DNA of 64,000 nt from Tretioscincus oriximinensis (taxonomy: Eukaryota; Chordata; Lepidosauria; Squamata; Gymnophthalmidae), in NCBI GenBank assembly GCA_022410635.1, contig JAJVDF010000046.1, positions 1,218,701-1,282,700 on the forward strand, written 5' to 3'. This document shows positions 21,830-35,039 of the stretch, in pieces. The notes beneath the pieces were generated by a model. That model was not told where the DNA came from and searched no databases. It worked only from the letters and a program-made list of their open reading frames with translations. The number at the start of each line of letters is the position of its first letter. The stretch's first letter is position 1. Position numbers and translations under genes: made by a program.

Positions 21830-22330
21830 ACTATCCCGTTCTATAGCAGAGGTTTAGCTAATTTCACATTTGGACTAGTGGATAATTTACCAATTAGAGA
21901 AACAGAGCATTAACTTTGCTAATTACTTCACTATTCCCCAATTAATCCAAAGGCATTCTTAAATTTAATATAACCTACCCTATGTGGACTTGTTTTTTTA
22001 ACTAGTCTGTAGTCATTCCTGCACTGTGATAGTATTGCCACAATGAGATGTGCAAATGCTATGTTCTAGCCTTTCTGTGTTTTTAACTAATCACAGTGGG
22101 GTTGGGGAAACAGCTAAGAATGTAGAGCACAGAAAGACTAGATGCAGCCTTCACACTCCTACACTTGAGCTTGGTGTATGAATGCTTCTGCTTGGTTGAG
22201 TGAAAAACGTAGAGATATTCTCTTCAGCCAGCAGATAGGAATAGTTCCTAGTAACTCTTTTTTCATAGATGTAAAAGGGAAGTGTTCAGTTCAGAATATA
22301 ATCAGTAGTTAATTTAAATAACCAATTTCA
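21830..22330. repeat. Unnamed interspersed repeat R1, copy c
   Basis: Homologous to 9655-10165. Shared ordered blocks include gtgcaaatg, ctttctgtgtttttaac against ctttccatgttttaca, atcacagtgggg, gatgcagcctt, gaatgcttct and cagccagcagataggaat. No coding capacity or ends are recognised. Confidence 0.5.
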
Positions 22331-22335
22331 ACTGT

Positions 22336-22612
22336 CTACAGAGGGGTCAGCATTGTTCTCGTTGGCACATGGAAGGACTAGAAAAAATGGGATGAAACTG
22401 CAAGGGAGTAGAATTAGATTAGATATCAGAAAGAACTTTCTAACAGTCAGGGTGATAAACCAGTGGAACAGTTTGCCACAGGAGGTGGTGAGTTCGCCTT
22501 CACTGGAAGTCTTCAAACAGAGACAACAGTCATCTGTCTAGGGTGGTTTAACGAATCCTGCAGGGGGTTGGACCCAATGACCTTGGAGGTCTCTTCTATG
22601 ATTCTATGAACG
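22336..22612 (+). repeat. CR1 LINE 3' end with ATTCTATG terminus
   Basis: Encodes the CR1 C-terminal block FLTVRVINQWNSLPQEVV, then SPSLEVFKQ. The 3' UTR contains gggttggacccaatgacctt and ends in ctatgattctatga, the octamer repeat typical of classical CR1. This subfamily differs from the ttcttatg-ending copies elsewhere in the window. Confidence 0.9.
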
Positions 22613-22892
22613 TTGAGCTAATCAAGGGAAGACATNCTTCAGTGTTTATGAAAATGTGGACTTTATGCTTATATTTAGTGAGTATTCTTTGACCACATCA
22701 CCATTTCTATATGGAGGAAGCTGTGTGGCTGATGGGGAGTAACACAGTGGGAAAGGTTGCACTTTTTGTCTCAATTTTGGAATGTAGAGGTGCCCATTCC
22801 TATGGTACTTCTGTGCAGGGTTAAAAAACTATGGAAAATGGAGCTTTGAAGAGTGATCACATTGACTTAGGGCCATTGCAACCACCAGAGGA
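22613..22892. other. Intron, nothing recognised
   Basis: Unique sequence with one ambiguous base at 22636. Confidence 0.35.
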
Positions 22893-23193
22893 GGCACGAA
22901 TGGCTCAGTTGCCAAGCAAATGGTTTCTCATCTGGGAGATGTGGTTTCGAAGCCCTGTGTGAGACGTGGGGAGGGGTGAGCACCTTCCACTAGCCTGTAG
23001 CTCTAGCCAACCCAGCTATTCGAAAGCAAGAATTGCAAGAAATTGCAACTGACTGCAGGTAGATACATTGGAACCAGCACAGCCTGGTGGGGAAGATAGA
23101 ATGTCAGCCTTCGGGCAAAAATTCCCCTTGTAAGCTGCTTTGAGTCCCTTCGGGTGAAAAAGCAGGGTATAAAAATATTTTTTCTTCTTCTTT
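22893..23193 (+). repeat. tRNA-derived SINE, type I
   Basis: The head ggcacgaatggctcagttg, the B-box-like ggtttcgaagcc and the full body are present. The tail is short (tttttcttcttc). The block before the tail is slightly shortened compared with the copy at 4923. Confidence 0.85.
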
Positions 23194-25345
23194 GGGCACT
23201 CGCTGACACATAAAGTGGAAACAGGGTGGCAGTAGATGTCTGCTCTGGTGCCTCTGGTTGGCAAGTGGAGACATGCCTTATATTACTCTTGAGTTCAGAA
23301 GTTAATGCAGCTAAGTTGATTTGCGATATTAATGCAAGCTGGTTTGTGTGTGTGTATAGTATGCTAGATCATAGAAGCATGCAGATTGCACAACTTTGTA
23401 CACTAGGAACTATTTTAGGTCTACATTTTCATTCCTAGTCTTTGAAACATCCAGAGTCCCTCCCTTCCATTCTTGACTATTCTATAGCTGGTATGACTTT
23501 TGAAAATGATATGAAGAGTAGCATAAAGCAGGCTATCCTAATGCAGATGATTTTATAGTATACCTGGAGCAATCTATCTCAGCTTGGGATAGGTTGCACT
23601 TCCTACTACAACACAGAGTCAGCCTAGATAAGGGTGGAAATGGCCTAAGCCAAAACTTTGATTTCATCTACTTGCCCTCTGAAGCAATCTGTTTTTGCAA
23701 TGAATTCTAATTCAAATAATAAAAGCCTCTGCCTCTCTGTATCCCCCTCATGGCTCTAATCTGCAGGATACTCCTTTTCTATTACTGTTAGAAGAAAAGT
23801 ACTGCCAATCCATTATTTGTTAGATAGTTTCTTATTTTCCTCTTCATTTGACACACAGGCATTATAACATATTACAAATCACCTGTTGGGACAGATAATA
23901 CAAGTTTTAATTTACAAAACCCATTGCGAGTTCTCCTACCTAAACTATGCCTGAACAGTTGTATATTTTAAAGCCATTTAAAAATCCTCGAGTAAATTTA
24001 TCATCAGCTATCAACATGGTGCATTAAGTCTGGAGAGGTTTCGATTGTAGAGCACCATGACTTTCATTTGAATCGTCATAGCTGCTGATTCCTTAAGACA
24101 ATTACCGTCAGTTTATGTGGATTTATGTGACAACAGATCAACCAATATAGAATTCATTTTAGTGACAAGCTAATCTCTATCTTACATGATCCTTTAGAAA
24201 AGACACAGAATTCAAACCAGGCTGTGAGGAATTTAAATCTTACTAAGTTGTTAGTGAAGACCGAGGCAGCTTCTAATCACCATAAAAATGGTGTTTGGAA
24301 TGTGTAACAAGGACTCATAACCAAACATCATAGATATTCTATAATTAAATATTCTGGAATGAAACAGTCAAGACAGTGCTTTATTCCAGAACATCCAAGT
24401 GTAATGGAATAAGTAAGCAGCATCTGGGTGCAAAATTAGATTGCAAAACTCTTTTAAGTTTACACTTTTCTTAGAATTATTTATAGAGCTCCAGGATGCT
24501 TAAACGGCATCTATGCAGGTAAACTTCAGAAGCCGTTTGGGAATAGCTGAAGAATGTTGTAATGATTGCCAAGTGGATGTTCTCTTCCTACAAATTGCTG
24601 AGGCTATTCCCCAGTCTAAGTATGAACCACCCCGTAGACTTATAATAGAAAAGACTTGATCCTAATTGTAGCAAAAAGGTTTTCTACATTGAAATGGATT
24701 CTAGCAGGAAAATATGAATTATACCATGATAATATAATTTCTGATGAGCCAATGCAAAGTGATTAATAAATGTCAAGAGATCTCCCTGGAACTCTTAGCT
24801 GTCACTAGCCAGAATAATTTCTATATCCAGAACTATTTGGTGTCATTTAGTCAACTTTGCCATCTTGTTACATACCCATATTTTAAATCATTTATGAATA
24901 CAATAAAAAGCATGAATCCTAATACCAAACTTTTCCAGGGTTATTTGGAAAAGTGCAAAAAGAGATGGCAGACGTCCATGACTTCTGAGCACTCCCATAG
25001 CACCATTTTTGCATGATGCCAATTTTGCTATAGTATTTTGAAAAATGATTTATATGGTTAATGTCATGAGCCACACTGATAAAAAAATGCAAATCTATAA
25101 ATGGTGCACATTATTTTGTATATTTAAAGTCACATTAGGGAAAACGAATATACTATTCAAATACTTCCGAAGAATTGGACTGAAAACCAGAAAACCGCTT
25201 TTTCTGATTTAGTCACAATCATCAAGACTAAAGATGGTTTTAAAGGTACANATGTGTCCGTAAGCATTTTCTGCTAGACCTGTTGAAATCAGTCCACAAG
25301 ATGATTACAACTAGTGTTGTAGAACATTGGCTAATTTGTCCCATG
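23194..25345. other. Repeat-poor intron block
   Basis: Over 2 kb without any recognised repeat end, tail or LINE motif, which is unusual for this window. The segment 23980-24480 is free of low complexity. No exon with proper splice sites was found. It could hold conserved non-coding elements, but that cannot be told from one sequence. Confidence 0.4.
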
Positions 25346-28215
25346 TACATAAGAACATAAGAAGAGCCATACTGGATCAGGCCTCAGNCCATCTAGTCCA
25401 GCCTACTGTCTCACACAGAGGCCCACCAGATGCACCTGGGCAGTCTAAACAGGGGAAAGCAAAATATACACCTGTTCATGACTCCCTACAAATGATATTT
25501 CAGGAGTTCTGCCTGTTGCTCCATCCCAGAGGCAACATCCAGACATCCATCATAGTACCCACTTGGAGTCCATAAACCTGTCTAGTCCTGTTTTAAAACT
25601 ATCCAAGATGTTTGCTAGCCCTATCTCTTCAGGAAGTAAATTCCACAGGCCAATGACCTTCTTGGTGAAAAAATACTTTCCTTTGTCTGTTCTCACTTTT
25701 CTGCACATCAGTTTCAAGGCGTGCCCTCGGGTCTTAGTGTTGTGTGATAGAGAAAACATTTTTTCTCTATTCACCCTGTCAATCTCATGCATGATTTTGT
25801 ACACTTCAATCAGATCATCTCTCAAACATCTCCTTTCGAGGCTGAAGAGGCCCAGACGTTGCAGCCTGACTTCATAAGGGAGGTGCTCCGAACCCTTGAT
25901 CATTTTTGTTGCCTTTTTCTGCACCTTCTCTAGTTCCACAATATCCCTCTTGAAATGTGGTGACCAAAATTGAACACAGTATTCCAAATTTATAAAGAGG
26001 CAAAACAACATTTGCTGACTTGTTTTCGATTCCTTTCCTAATTTTCCCCCCAACATGGAATTTGCCTTTTTTGCNGCTGCTGCACACTGGGTTGACATCT
26101 TCATCGAATTGTCCACCAACACCCCAAGATCCTTTTCTTGCTTGGTTACAGAAAGCTTGGTTCCCATCAGGTGATAGGAGTTCTTTGCCCCAATGTGCAT
26201 TACCTTGCACTTGCTTAAATTGAAGTGCATTTACCACTTTGATGCCGACTCACCCAATTTCAGTAGATCACTCTGGAGTGCCTTACAATCATTTTCAGTT
26301 TTCACTATCCTGAACAGTTTAGTGTCGTTGGCAAACTTGGCTACTTCACTATTTACCTCGGCATCCAGATCGTTTTTAAATATATTGAAAAGCAAAGGTC
26401 CCAGTACAGACCCCTGGGGTACCCCACTTCTTACCACTTTCCACTCAGAGAGCAGTCCATTTATTACTCTGCCGCCCTGTTTTCTATCTTTTAGCCAGTT
26501 TCCAATCTAGGACAAAGTCTGTCCTCTTATACCATGAGTGTGGAACTTTTTTTGGAGCCTTTGATGAGGGACTTTATCAAAAGCCTTCTGAAAATCTAGA
26601 TAGACAATATCAACTGGTTCCCCTTTATCTACATGTTTGTTAACACTCTCAAAGAATTCTAGCAAGTTAGTAAAGCATGATTTACCTTTGCAGAAGCCAT
26701 GCTGGCTTTCATTCAGCAATGCATGCTTCTCCATGTGTTTAGTAATTTTGACCTTAATTATGGTTTCCAACACTTTACCTGGAACTGATGTTAAACTGAC
26801 GGGTCTATAATTTCCGGTGTCACCCCGGGATCCTTTTTGGAAGATTGGTGTTACGTTAGCTACCCTCCAATCTACTGGTACTATGCCTGATCTTAAGGAA
26901 ATATTAAATATTTTGGTTGGAAGTTCAGCAATTTCACGAGTTCTTAAAGAATTCTTGGGTGATTGCCATCTGGCCCTGGGGATTTATTAATCTTCAGCTN
27001 ATTAAGGCTAGCAAGGACCTCCTCCCTTGTTATCTCTATCCAGTTTAAGTCCTCTGGTATTCTTCCAGACAAGACTAAATCTGTTGCGGGTAAATATCCT
27101 CTGTCTTCTTCAGTGAAAACTGAAGCAAAAATTCATTTAACCTCTTTGCAATTTCCATGTACTCCTTGATAATGCCCTTTTGTCCATTGCTATCTAGTGG
27201 TCCGACTGCTTTCCTGGTAGGATTCTTATTTCTGATATATTTGAAAAAGTCCTTATTATTTCTTTTTAATATTCTTTGCAATGTGTTCCTCAAAGTTTTT
27301 CTTCGCATCCCTGACTACCACCTTGCATTTGGTTTGCCACAGTTTGTGCTGTTTTCCTCACTAGGATAAGCCTTCCACTTTTTAAATGAGTTTCTCTTCA
27401 TTCTAATGAATTCCCTTATTGCAGAGGTAAGCTATACGGGTGTCTTCTTGGACTTGGCGGAACCCTTTCTTCTCTTGGGAATGCATTTTATTTGAGCTTC
27501 CAATATTGTATTTGCAAACAATTTCCACGCTTTTTGAAGGGACTGGTCTTTTCTCACTTTCCCTTTTAATTTTCTTTTTACCATTTTCCTCATTTTGGGA
27601 AAATTTCCTTTGTGAAAATTGAAGGTTTCTGTGTTAGAACTGCTTGACAATTTTCTTTCCATGTTCAAGTTGAAAGTTATTGTATTGTGGTCACTGTTTC
27701 CTATGGGATCAGTTACAGTTACATCTTGTATCAGGTCCTGTTCATTACTTAGGACTAAATCTAGGATTCCCTTGCCCCTGGTTGGTTCTAAAACCACCTG
27801 CTCTAAGAAGCAATCAGTTAGCATGTTTAAGAATTTTATTTCTTTTTCATGAGTTGAACAAGTGTTTGCCCAATCAATGTGTGGATAGTTGAAGTCTCCC
27901 ATTATTACTACCCTTCCCTTTTTGGAAGCTTCANTGACCTCATGTTCCAAATGAATATCGCTTTCAGGTGTTTGTTTAGGAGGCCGGTAGCATACTCCCA
28001 ATATTAGACTTTTTTCTGACCTGATAAAGTTTTCCACAGTACTTCTGTTGATGGATCTGTTTTACTTGGAAATTCAAGTTCGTAAAATTCAATCTCTTCT
28101 TTAGCATATAAACCTACACCACCACCAGGTCTCCCTTTCCTATCTTTTCTGCATAGTTTGTAACCTGGGATTACAATCAAGGCTTCAGTTTCTTCATTTT
28201 CACTGCTATAGCTAA
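25346..28215 (-). mobile_element. CR1-group LINE, 5'-truncated and broken ORF2
   Basis: The longest element in the window, on the minus strand. From the 5' side (28215 downwards) it encodes the middle of an APE-type endonuclease (YKLCRKDRKGRPGGGVGLYA, then GDFNYPHIDW and SDHNTITF). The reverse transcriptase follows (YLDFQKAFDKVPHQRL, VPQGSVLGPLLFNIF, KFANDTKLF) and then the C-terminal VIGLWNLLPEEIG block. The 3' UTR ends near 25346 in a ttcttatgttcttatg tail. Frameshifts and stops split it into at least six frames. The first catalytic Asp of the FADD box is Asn (codon 26327-26329). ORF1 and the endonuclease start are missing, so it was truncated at insertion and has since decayed. Confidence 0.92.
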
Positions 28216-29689
28216 GCATTATTTAAAGACCTCCACTCACTTCACATAATTAAATGAGTGCTAAATGAGTTGTTTGTGATCCCTTTATCCTTAAGCATCC
28301 TGCAACAAGAACATGTGAATTCGTACCATTAAAGCAGGCTCAAAGATGGTGAAAACTCCTATCACTTCATCTGTTAGTAGCTCATCCCACAAGAATCCCA
28401 CTATAATGAATGTGGAGTCTAGAGTTTCTATACTAAGTGGCCACCAGGATTTATATTGCTCAGGATTTATAAATTAGTTCTGTGTTTATAGTTGTCAACC
28501 CTATCTTGATCCAGGTTAGACATACTTAAAATGGAAAAGTTTTCATCAGGAAAGCTGGCTCCTCTCCATTTCTTGACAAGGTACTTAAATCCTAGTGGAC
28601 TCAGACAGACAACCTCTTCCTTATTAGATTTAATGAACCATAAAATAAACAATGCAGTGTATATGTGTACTACATAAANGCAGGTTCCAGTTAGTGAAGT
28701 CCTGCTGATATTCTAGTTATGGATAACATACTAATTCTGGTTGGAACAGCTGCAGTGGGCTTTACTTTTAAAATGCTAAGCAAAAACACAAGTGTATTAA
28801 TGATAGTTCTGTTGCCTCCCATTCTAGGCCAAAGTTGAAAGACTCTGCACAACTTAAAATAGTTGTTCTGGTTGACACTAAGAGTATGTAGTTAAGGGGT
28901 AGGATAAATATTTATTTTCTAACCTTCACTGTGTCAAACATTACATTTAGAATTCATAGACCTGTATACTATACTGAAATAAAAGGTTAAAACAATTACC
29001 GTAAATATTTATACTCTGAAAGAAATGTAAACAGTAAGATTAAAAATTAAAAACAATTGAAAATCAGAATAAAAATTAGAATAGTGTGTATGAAAAGTAA
29101 GATACAATTTGCAAATAATGAAATTTGTTTCATAAAGAAATTCTGTAGGCAAGAACNTGTAGTAAAGAATAAAAGTAAGTTTCTGACCTTGCATTGCACA
29201 TTTTAGTGTATGGACTAAATCTGTTTCCTAGTTTTAATGGTCCTTGCAAGAAATTTGGCAACTATCAAACTAGTTTTTTCCACAAACATTAACTGAAAGT
29301 ATTCTAATTATATTCAGATCACTTTTGTGGCAGAAGATTTAAATAAATAAGATACTAAATTTCTTTTAACACAATTTTAAAAAAAACATTTAGGTGATCT
29401 TTACATAGTATAAATGGCCCTTGTCACAGCTTGTTATCCAATCTTGGGCTGAATTACAGTTCTTTCAAACCCAGACCACATCAGACCAATGATGGGTAGA
29501 TAATAATACATCTTTTTTTAAATGCAGGACCTGTGAATAGCTCATCAAACATGTACGTGTTCAGCTTGAATGCGAATATGTCATATCACCATTAGATTTA
29601 TATAACTGCATAACAAATTTTCAAGTGCTCTTTGCTGTTAATCCCCTCAACCACATTTATATGCCCTTTGTTATCTCCAACATTCAGTT
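28216..29689. other. Intron, nothing recognised
   Basis: Unique AT-rich sequence with isolated ambiguous bases (28679, 29157). No coding signal is seen. Confidence 0.4.
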
Positions 29690-29835
29690 TCCTATAAAAG
29701 TCTGTCCCTAACATTCGTTCCCTAGCATCTGAAGAGCATCTACCTTCCTCTTGTTAGTATCCACAGTGGTACAAACCTCATTGCTGGATTTTTTGAACAA
29801 AGACTAACAAGTCTATTTTTCTGAAATCAACTGTT
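29690..29835 (+). repeat. Fragment of foldback family R3
   Basis: Contains ctagcatctgaagagc and ends agactaacaagtctattt, then ttctgaa. These are the same landmarks as the right arm of the foldback at 39310-39926 (cagcatctgaagaagtagac and agactaacacggctattt). It is a decayed single arm. Confidence 0.55.
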
Positions 29836-30807
29836 TGTGAATTGAGTTAAAGAAGATCCAGCTTAAAGTGTTCTTGGTGGTAGAGTGNTGCTAGATGGGA
29901 AATAGAAAAAGCACCAGAGGTGCCATTTAGGGGATACGGCAAAAAATAAAATCTCTACAGTTTTTGAAGACACGGAAGTTTTATGAACCTTCACTGTCAG
30001 ACTCTGAAATTACTTTCCAGCAAGTGTCTCAANACATTCTGAAAATGATGTGTGCCTGTGTGCTTTTATGCAGATTTCCTCTACAATAAAGCAGAGCCAT
30101 AGCAATTCTTTCCAGTTGAACAATATAAACACAGTGCTAAGAGTAATGAGCAAATGAATCTAATATAATCTGAAACCAGAAGATCCGTGAATGCTAACAT
30201 GGGAATCTTTTGTGCCTTATCAGCTTTCTGCCTTCTGTTCTGAATTTCAAATTACCACTTTGCATTTCAAAAATATGTTTATATACAACAAAAAATAATG
30301 AAAGTGCATTAGATACTCAAAGGAAACAATTGTGCTAATAAATTTTTTGGGAATAAAATCTGTTGCGTATGTAATGTAAAAACAACAAAGAGAGGGAATG
30401 CTAAATTCTAATTGATTGGTTAAAAAAATAGATCATAAAATTAGGAAGGAAACTGTAGTACTTTTTAACATATATTGATGGATTATACACTTTTGAACAA
30501 AGACTAGTAACATTGCCACATGTTTTATTGCTTAAATGGAAGCATTTTTAAATGGAAGTTCAAAGCAAATGAAAGGCTTCCCGAAAAGGAGACATTAGCA
30601 GTACCTGAATGAAAATGTTCACCTCTGCATTTTATAGAGTACATGAAGACTTATGTGCTGTTGTCCTGATCTGACATTTTTTTGAGTACACAACTCACTT
30701 TCCTCTAAAGCTCCATGTGTAGGGACCAGAAAACTGTAGGGCTAGGAGCTGTGCCATGGTGTCTGAATAGATCATTCCCAGGCAAGCATCTGGTTTTCAG
30801 AGACTTA
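29836..30807. other. Intron, nothing recognised
   Basis: Unique sequence with isolated ambiguous bases at 29888 and 30033. Confidence 0.35.
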
Positions 30808-31243
30808 GGCTGCCTCAAAACATAGGCTTAGAGCCTGGGATATCAGGCTATTCTGGGCTATATAAGCTGTCGCTCTNCCTGCCCACACTCACCTTGTTGT
30901 GTGGCTGTGTGGGAGTCCTACTCATGCAGAGCATGCTGCCATCATGGGAACGTGCAGGATGCTGATATTGGGATGAAGTTGCTCTCACATGCTGCCTTCT
31001 CTGATTGGCTGCTAGACTACATGGCGAGATCTCGCTCTAGTAGCAATGAAGCAGGCCCCATGGGGAAGTGGAGGCAGGCTGTTGGCGAGCTCCATGACTG
31101 CATCATCATTTCCACACACTCAGGAGTGGAGCAACAGGGCTTTTCAGTGCATCGAGCACTGAAGAGTCGTGATGCAGTGTGGTGGAGATGCCTCTGAAGT
31201 GCTCCTATCCAGCCATGAGGCTAATGTTTAAATGCAGCCTTAG
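30808..31243. repeat. Unnamed interspersed repeat R2, copy a, possible TIR element
   Basis: GC-richer 436-bp block. The left end cttaggctgcctcaaaaca faces the right end tgtttaaatgcagccttag as an inverted repeat with several mismatches. This suggests a DNA-transposon-like element. No convincing target duplication or transposase is present. A TATA-like ctatataa is near 30859. A reverse-oriented relative is at 13302-13650. Confidence 0.5.
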
Positions 31244-33754
31244 TTAGAATTCAGAATTTCTAGAAAAGGGTATCTATCACAAATATCTGATTTATACCCA
31301 TTCATCCTCTGGTTCAGAAATCACTCTAGTTGTCCAATGTAAAAGTGAGGGTTCTACATTTTCACTTCAAGCAACCAGCTGGTATAAATACTCTTTCCCT
31401 AGACTGTTGTCTCCATGGCATCTGAAGAAACAAGTGTCATGCTGCATACCTTTGTTGTTATTGTTGTTGTTCTCTTACAGATTTAGACAGGAAACCATAG
31501 TTGGTAAATGATTCCAAGGTTTAGATAATGTATGTTCCTAGGCAAATTCCAAATTTGGGGGGGAGGGGGGACTAAAAGCAACAATTTGATAAACCGTGTA
31601 TTTAAATAGGCATGAGAATAGAAATTTAAAAATCCAAATCTTCAGAAATGAAACATTTCCATTTTCCAAGTTCCTATTTTGTTCATCTTTTTTTCTAGAG
31701 ATGATATTCAAGAATAAGCTAGGCTTGAAGCTGTTCCCCAAGAGAGTCATCAGTCTATCTTTTGTATGCTAACCCCCCCCCCCCCCTTTGCTCTTTTCTA
31801 TCCAGCAGTGTCCATATTTGTTTATGCTTAATTTTTTGTGCTTGTTAATTTATTCTCCCTGATGGTACTGGATACTGGCAGAGATGGAAGAGGTTGTTAA
31901 AACAAATATTTTTTTATCATTTTCTCTACACTTCCTTTAATTATATGTAGATATTATGAAATTAATGNAAATAGGAAATGGAAATACTGAACATCACTTA
32001 AAATATGTTAAATGATTACATAAATGAATAAATGCTTGCAATTGTGGACCCATTCATGCAATAAACCTAATTCTTTGTTGCTGTGATACTCCGTTATGGT
32101 AAAAAAATAGCCATCTTGTGTCACTTTTAGTTGTTGTTTCTTTATGAAGTAAACGTTTGTGAGTTGATTAAAGTTGGAAGTGCCACTGAGCAAGGAATGT
32201 ACTTGATGGTATTTGTACATCAGTATACAATTATACAAAACTAGAGTACAAGGGCCAAGATGTATACTAACAAGTATATTGACAAGTATATTGAAATGCA
32301 CCACATCAGCAAATACTTATCACAGGTGTAAAGTTGAAAGACAAAGACTTGAGAAATTTACCAGCCCTGAATTCTACATGCCTTTTCAATGATGCACAGA
32401 AAATGGTTGATTTCCAGGATCATTTTCTGAACATTCAGAGAGAAAGGAAATTCTAGAATAAACAACTTTCGTGTGGATACCGTGAGTGTCATGGAAGCAG
32501 CATACGTGAGTTTCGTCAGAAGTCAGGAGACAGTAGAAGACTGAGGAGTCTGTTGCACTTTGGTTCATATCGCAAAGAGTTGACCATAACAGCTGAACAA
32601 TGACAAGCCTAAGAGCATTCAATTCACAAACGCTTGTATCATGACGAATTTTAATCTTAAATGTGCCAAGAAGTATTAATTTTTGTTTCTATTTGTAATT
32701 CCTTTTATTGAAATCTATACGGACTAAACAAAATACACTAACACAAAACTTGTGAAGCCACAAAATGTATATATTTAGGCTGCATTCCGAAGGAGGGAAA
32801 GAAACAGGGAGAAGTGTTTCATTTCACTGTTTTCCCTCCTTCCCAACTCCATTTTGGCCCCATTTAGTGGCCTGGCAGGGCAGAGAAGGGGCTGAAGCTG
32901 TGCCAAGTGCTTGCTGAGCAAGAACAGGCAGCATGCTTTTTTTTTAATCCCTGGTTTTGCGCAAGTTTTCACTTTGTAAACCAGGGGTTGTGATCCACAG
33001 GGCTGCTTCTGGACATCAAAGAAGCCAGAAACAGCCCCAAGAATCATAGTTCATGATAGGAAAGGAGACCTCTGAGGATCATATGTTGTGACAAGGAAAT
33101 TAAAAATTGCTGGCAAAAGCCAGCATCAATGGCAGAGATCCTCAGAGTTCTCCTACCCTGCTGTGTGTCTCAATTCTTGGGGGTGCCTATGATTTTACCA
33201 GAAGCCAGAAGACCCCCAGACTGACCACTGTTCAGACAGCTGACTCTGTCCAATGCAAGCATGGGCATGGAAACCTGCCGCCAGTGCAGATTAAATGTGA
33301 ATTGCCCTTGCAACGGTTTTCTGAGTGAACTCCACTTATACACTGCATGGCTGTGTAAATGCTGCTTGGTGAAACAGTTTTCCATTTAGAAAAAATGGGA
33401 AACAGATGCACCCAGGGGAAAGCCAAATGGTTTTTGTGCTCATTTTCCCCCTTAATGGGAACACAGTGACAGAAGAAAGGGTTACTTGACAAGATCTGTA
33501 TCTGGTATTCTGCAACAACATCTTTCTTCATTAAGCCTCCAAAGGCGGNGGGGGGGGGGGGAGTATAATGTTATGAGGAACAAATAAATGCCCTTAGTTT
33601 CTAGTGTTAGAGGTACGCAACTTTCTATATGAAGAGAGGGGAAATCTTTGATGTTCCAGAGCTGACCAGTGGACTTTGGTAGTTGGAATAGATAGTGACC
33701 CCTTTGACAAGAACATGCCAGGATCTCTTCCATTGCCTTTCAAACTCTGACCAA
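31244..33754. other. Intron, mostly unique; poly-C run
   Basis: A C homopolymer of about 18 bases lies near 31771-31788, and a G run with one ambiguous base near 33548-33560. The 32780-33440 part is somewhat GC-richer but shows no ends or homology to the rest of the window. No exon is seen. Confidence 0.4.
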
Positions 33755-34076
33755 GAAAAATAGGAATCTGATATTTATACCTCACCTTTGGTATACAGAA
33801 GGGCCTAGAAGGTTAATTTTCACCTGAAGGCTTACCCCTATTCTGTCTTCCATACTAGAATATGGTTTTGAAATGTAGACTCATGCAAATCTACTTACTT
33901 TTGATCTCCTTTTGAACCAAGGAACTCTCAAAAGTCTTTTCCAGTGCCACAATAAAAAGTATTAACTATTCTAAAGGCAATTCAATTAGCTGTGGCTCTG
34001 GCTGGAAGACTCTCTTTTAACATTGCTGAATTCTACGTTGGCCTTTTGACTACACCATTGCCCTACCCCAGATACC
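33755..34076 (-). repeat. Diverged tRNA-derived SINE, probably type II
   Basis: On the minus strand the order is: a ggcaatggtgtagtcaaaag head near 34070, a body with gtaagccttcaggtgaaaat, and a ggtataaatatcagattcct end near 33760. It is much more degraded than the other copies. Confidence 0.45.
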
Positions 34077-35039
34077 ATTACTGAAAGTATTTTTGAGCCA
34101 CCCTTTCCCATGAATGTTCCTGCCTATGCTATGCTATGCTTTGCAGTTAACTTCATAAAAATTATAAAGTTATGAAAGTTAATGCAGGAGTGTTGCGTAT
34201 GGTGATATTTTTCTATGAATTACATGCTAGATGGTGAAATTTGCAATTGCATTTAAAACTGTAGGATTTGAGACATAATGCTATGCAGTATTTTGGTGCT
34301 ATGCNTCCTGGGTTTTTTCCCCGGTGTGGGGAAAAAAGTGGCCTATAGATCACCCAGCTTGAAGGCTCTAATGCAGCATTTAACACTGATGTAATGGGAA
34401 AATTCATTATCAGCATCTGATTCATGAGAACAACAAAAAGTTGCCATGTGAAGGAGAGAAAGGGGGAGAAACAGCTTTGCTCTGTATTTTTGACTATTAT
34501 TGTCAACATTCACAAGATGGAAGATGAATATCAGTAGTCAGGAATGTTCTGCATTTTTATTGCAGTTTTGCATTCTAATCAAATAAAGTTCCTATAGTTC
34601 TGGAAAACTCTGCTCTTATGGACAGGGTTTGTAAATGTCTAGGAAATTAGTAAACATCTGTGCTGGATCTTTCCTGTAAAATTCAGCTTTTGGTGAGAAA
34701 AAAAATGTCCAGTTTATACTAGGACTGTAGATTTAATTGATCATTTAAATAAAAATGACTGTGGACTCATTGGATATTTTTTTAAAAAGTATGATCATCT
34801 TCAGTGATATAATGCTTTGAGAAGCATAAGTTCTAAAGGGCCATTTTTAAAGAAGGAAAAGAAATCCTTTTAAGCCCTGCATTCAGGCAAGAAAGGCATT
34901 TATTATACAAGAAATTAAACTCATATTTCTTGGTTTGATCTACCTAGTTTGTTCTCTAGTTAAATTAAATAATAAAGTTGGCAGGATTTTGCTACTGTTC
35001 TAAAGAGAGGGATTTTAAAAGTTCAAATCCACAGACAAA
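34077..35039. other. Intron, nothing recognised
   Basis: Unique sequence. A 10-bp perfect stem with a 5-base loop (ttttttcccc facing ggggaaaaaa) lies at 34313-34337. It is probably chance. Confidence 0.4.

Noticed and set aside
31771..31788. Poly-C run as a possible i-motif
   Set aside because: An isolated homopolymer without a conserved neighbour. Sequencing error in length is likely.
34313..34337. GC/T hairpin resembling an intrinsic terminator
   Set aside because: A bacterial-style terminator has no meaning here. It is a single 10-bp stem in a vertebrate intron.
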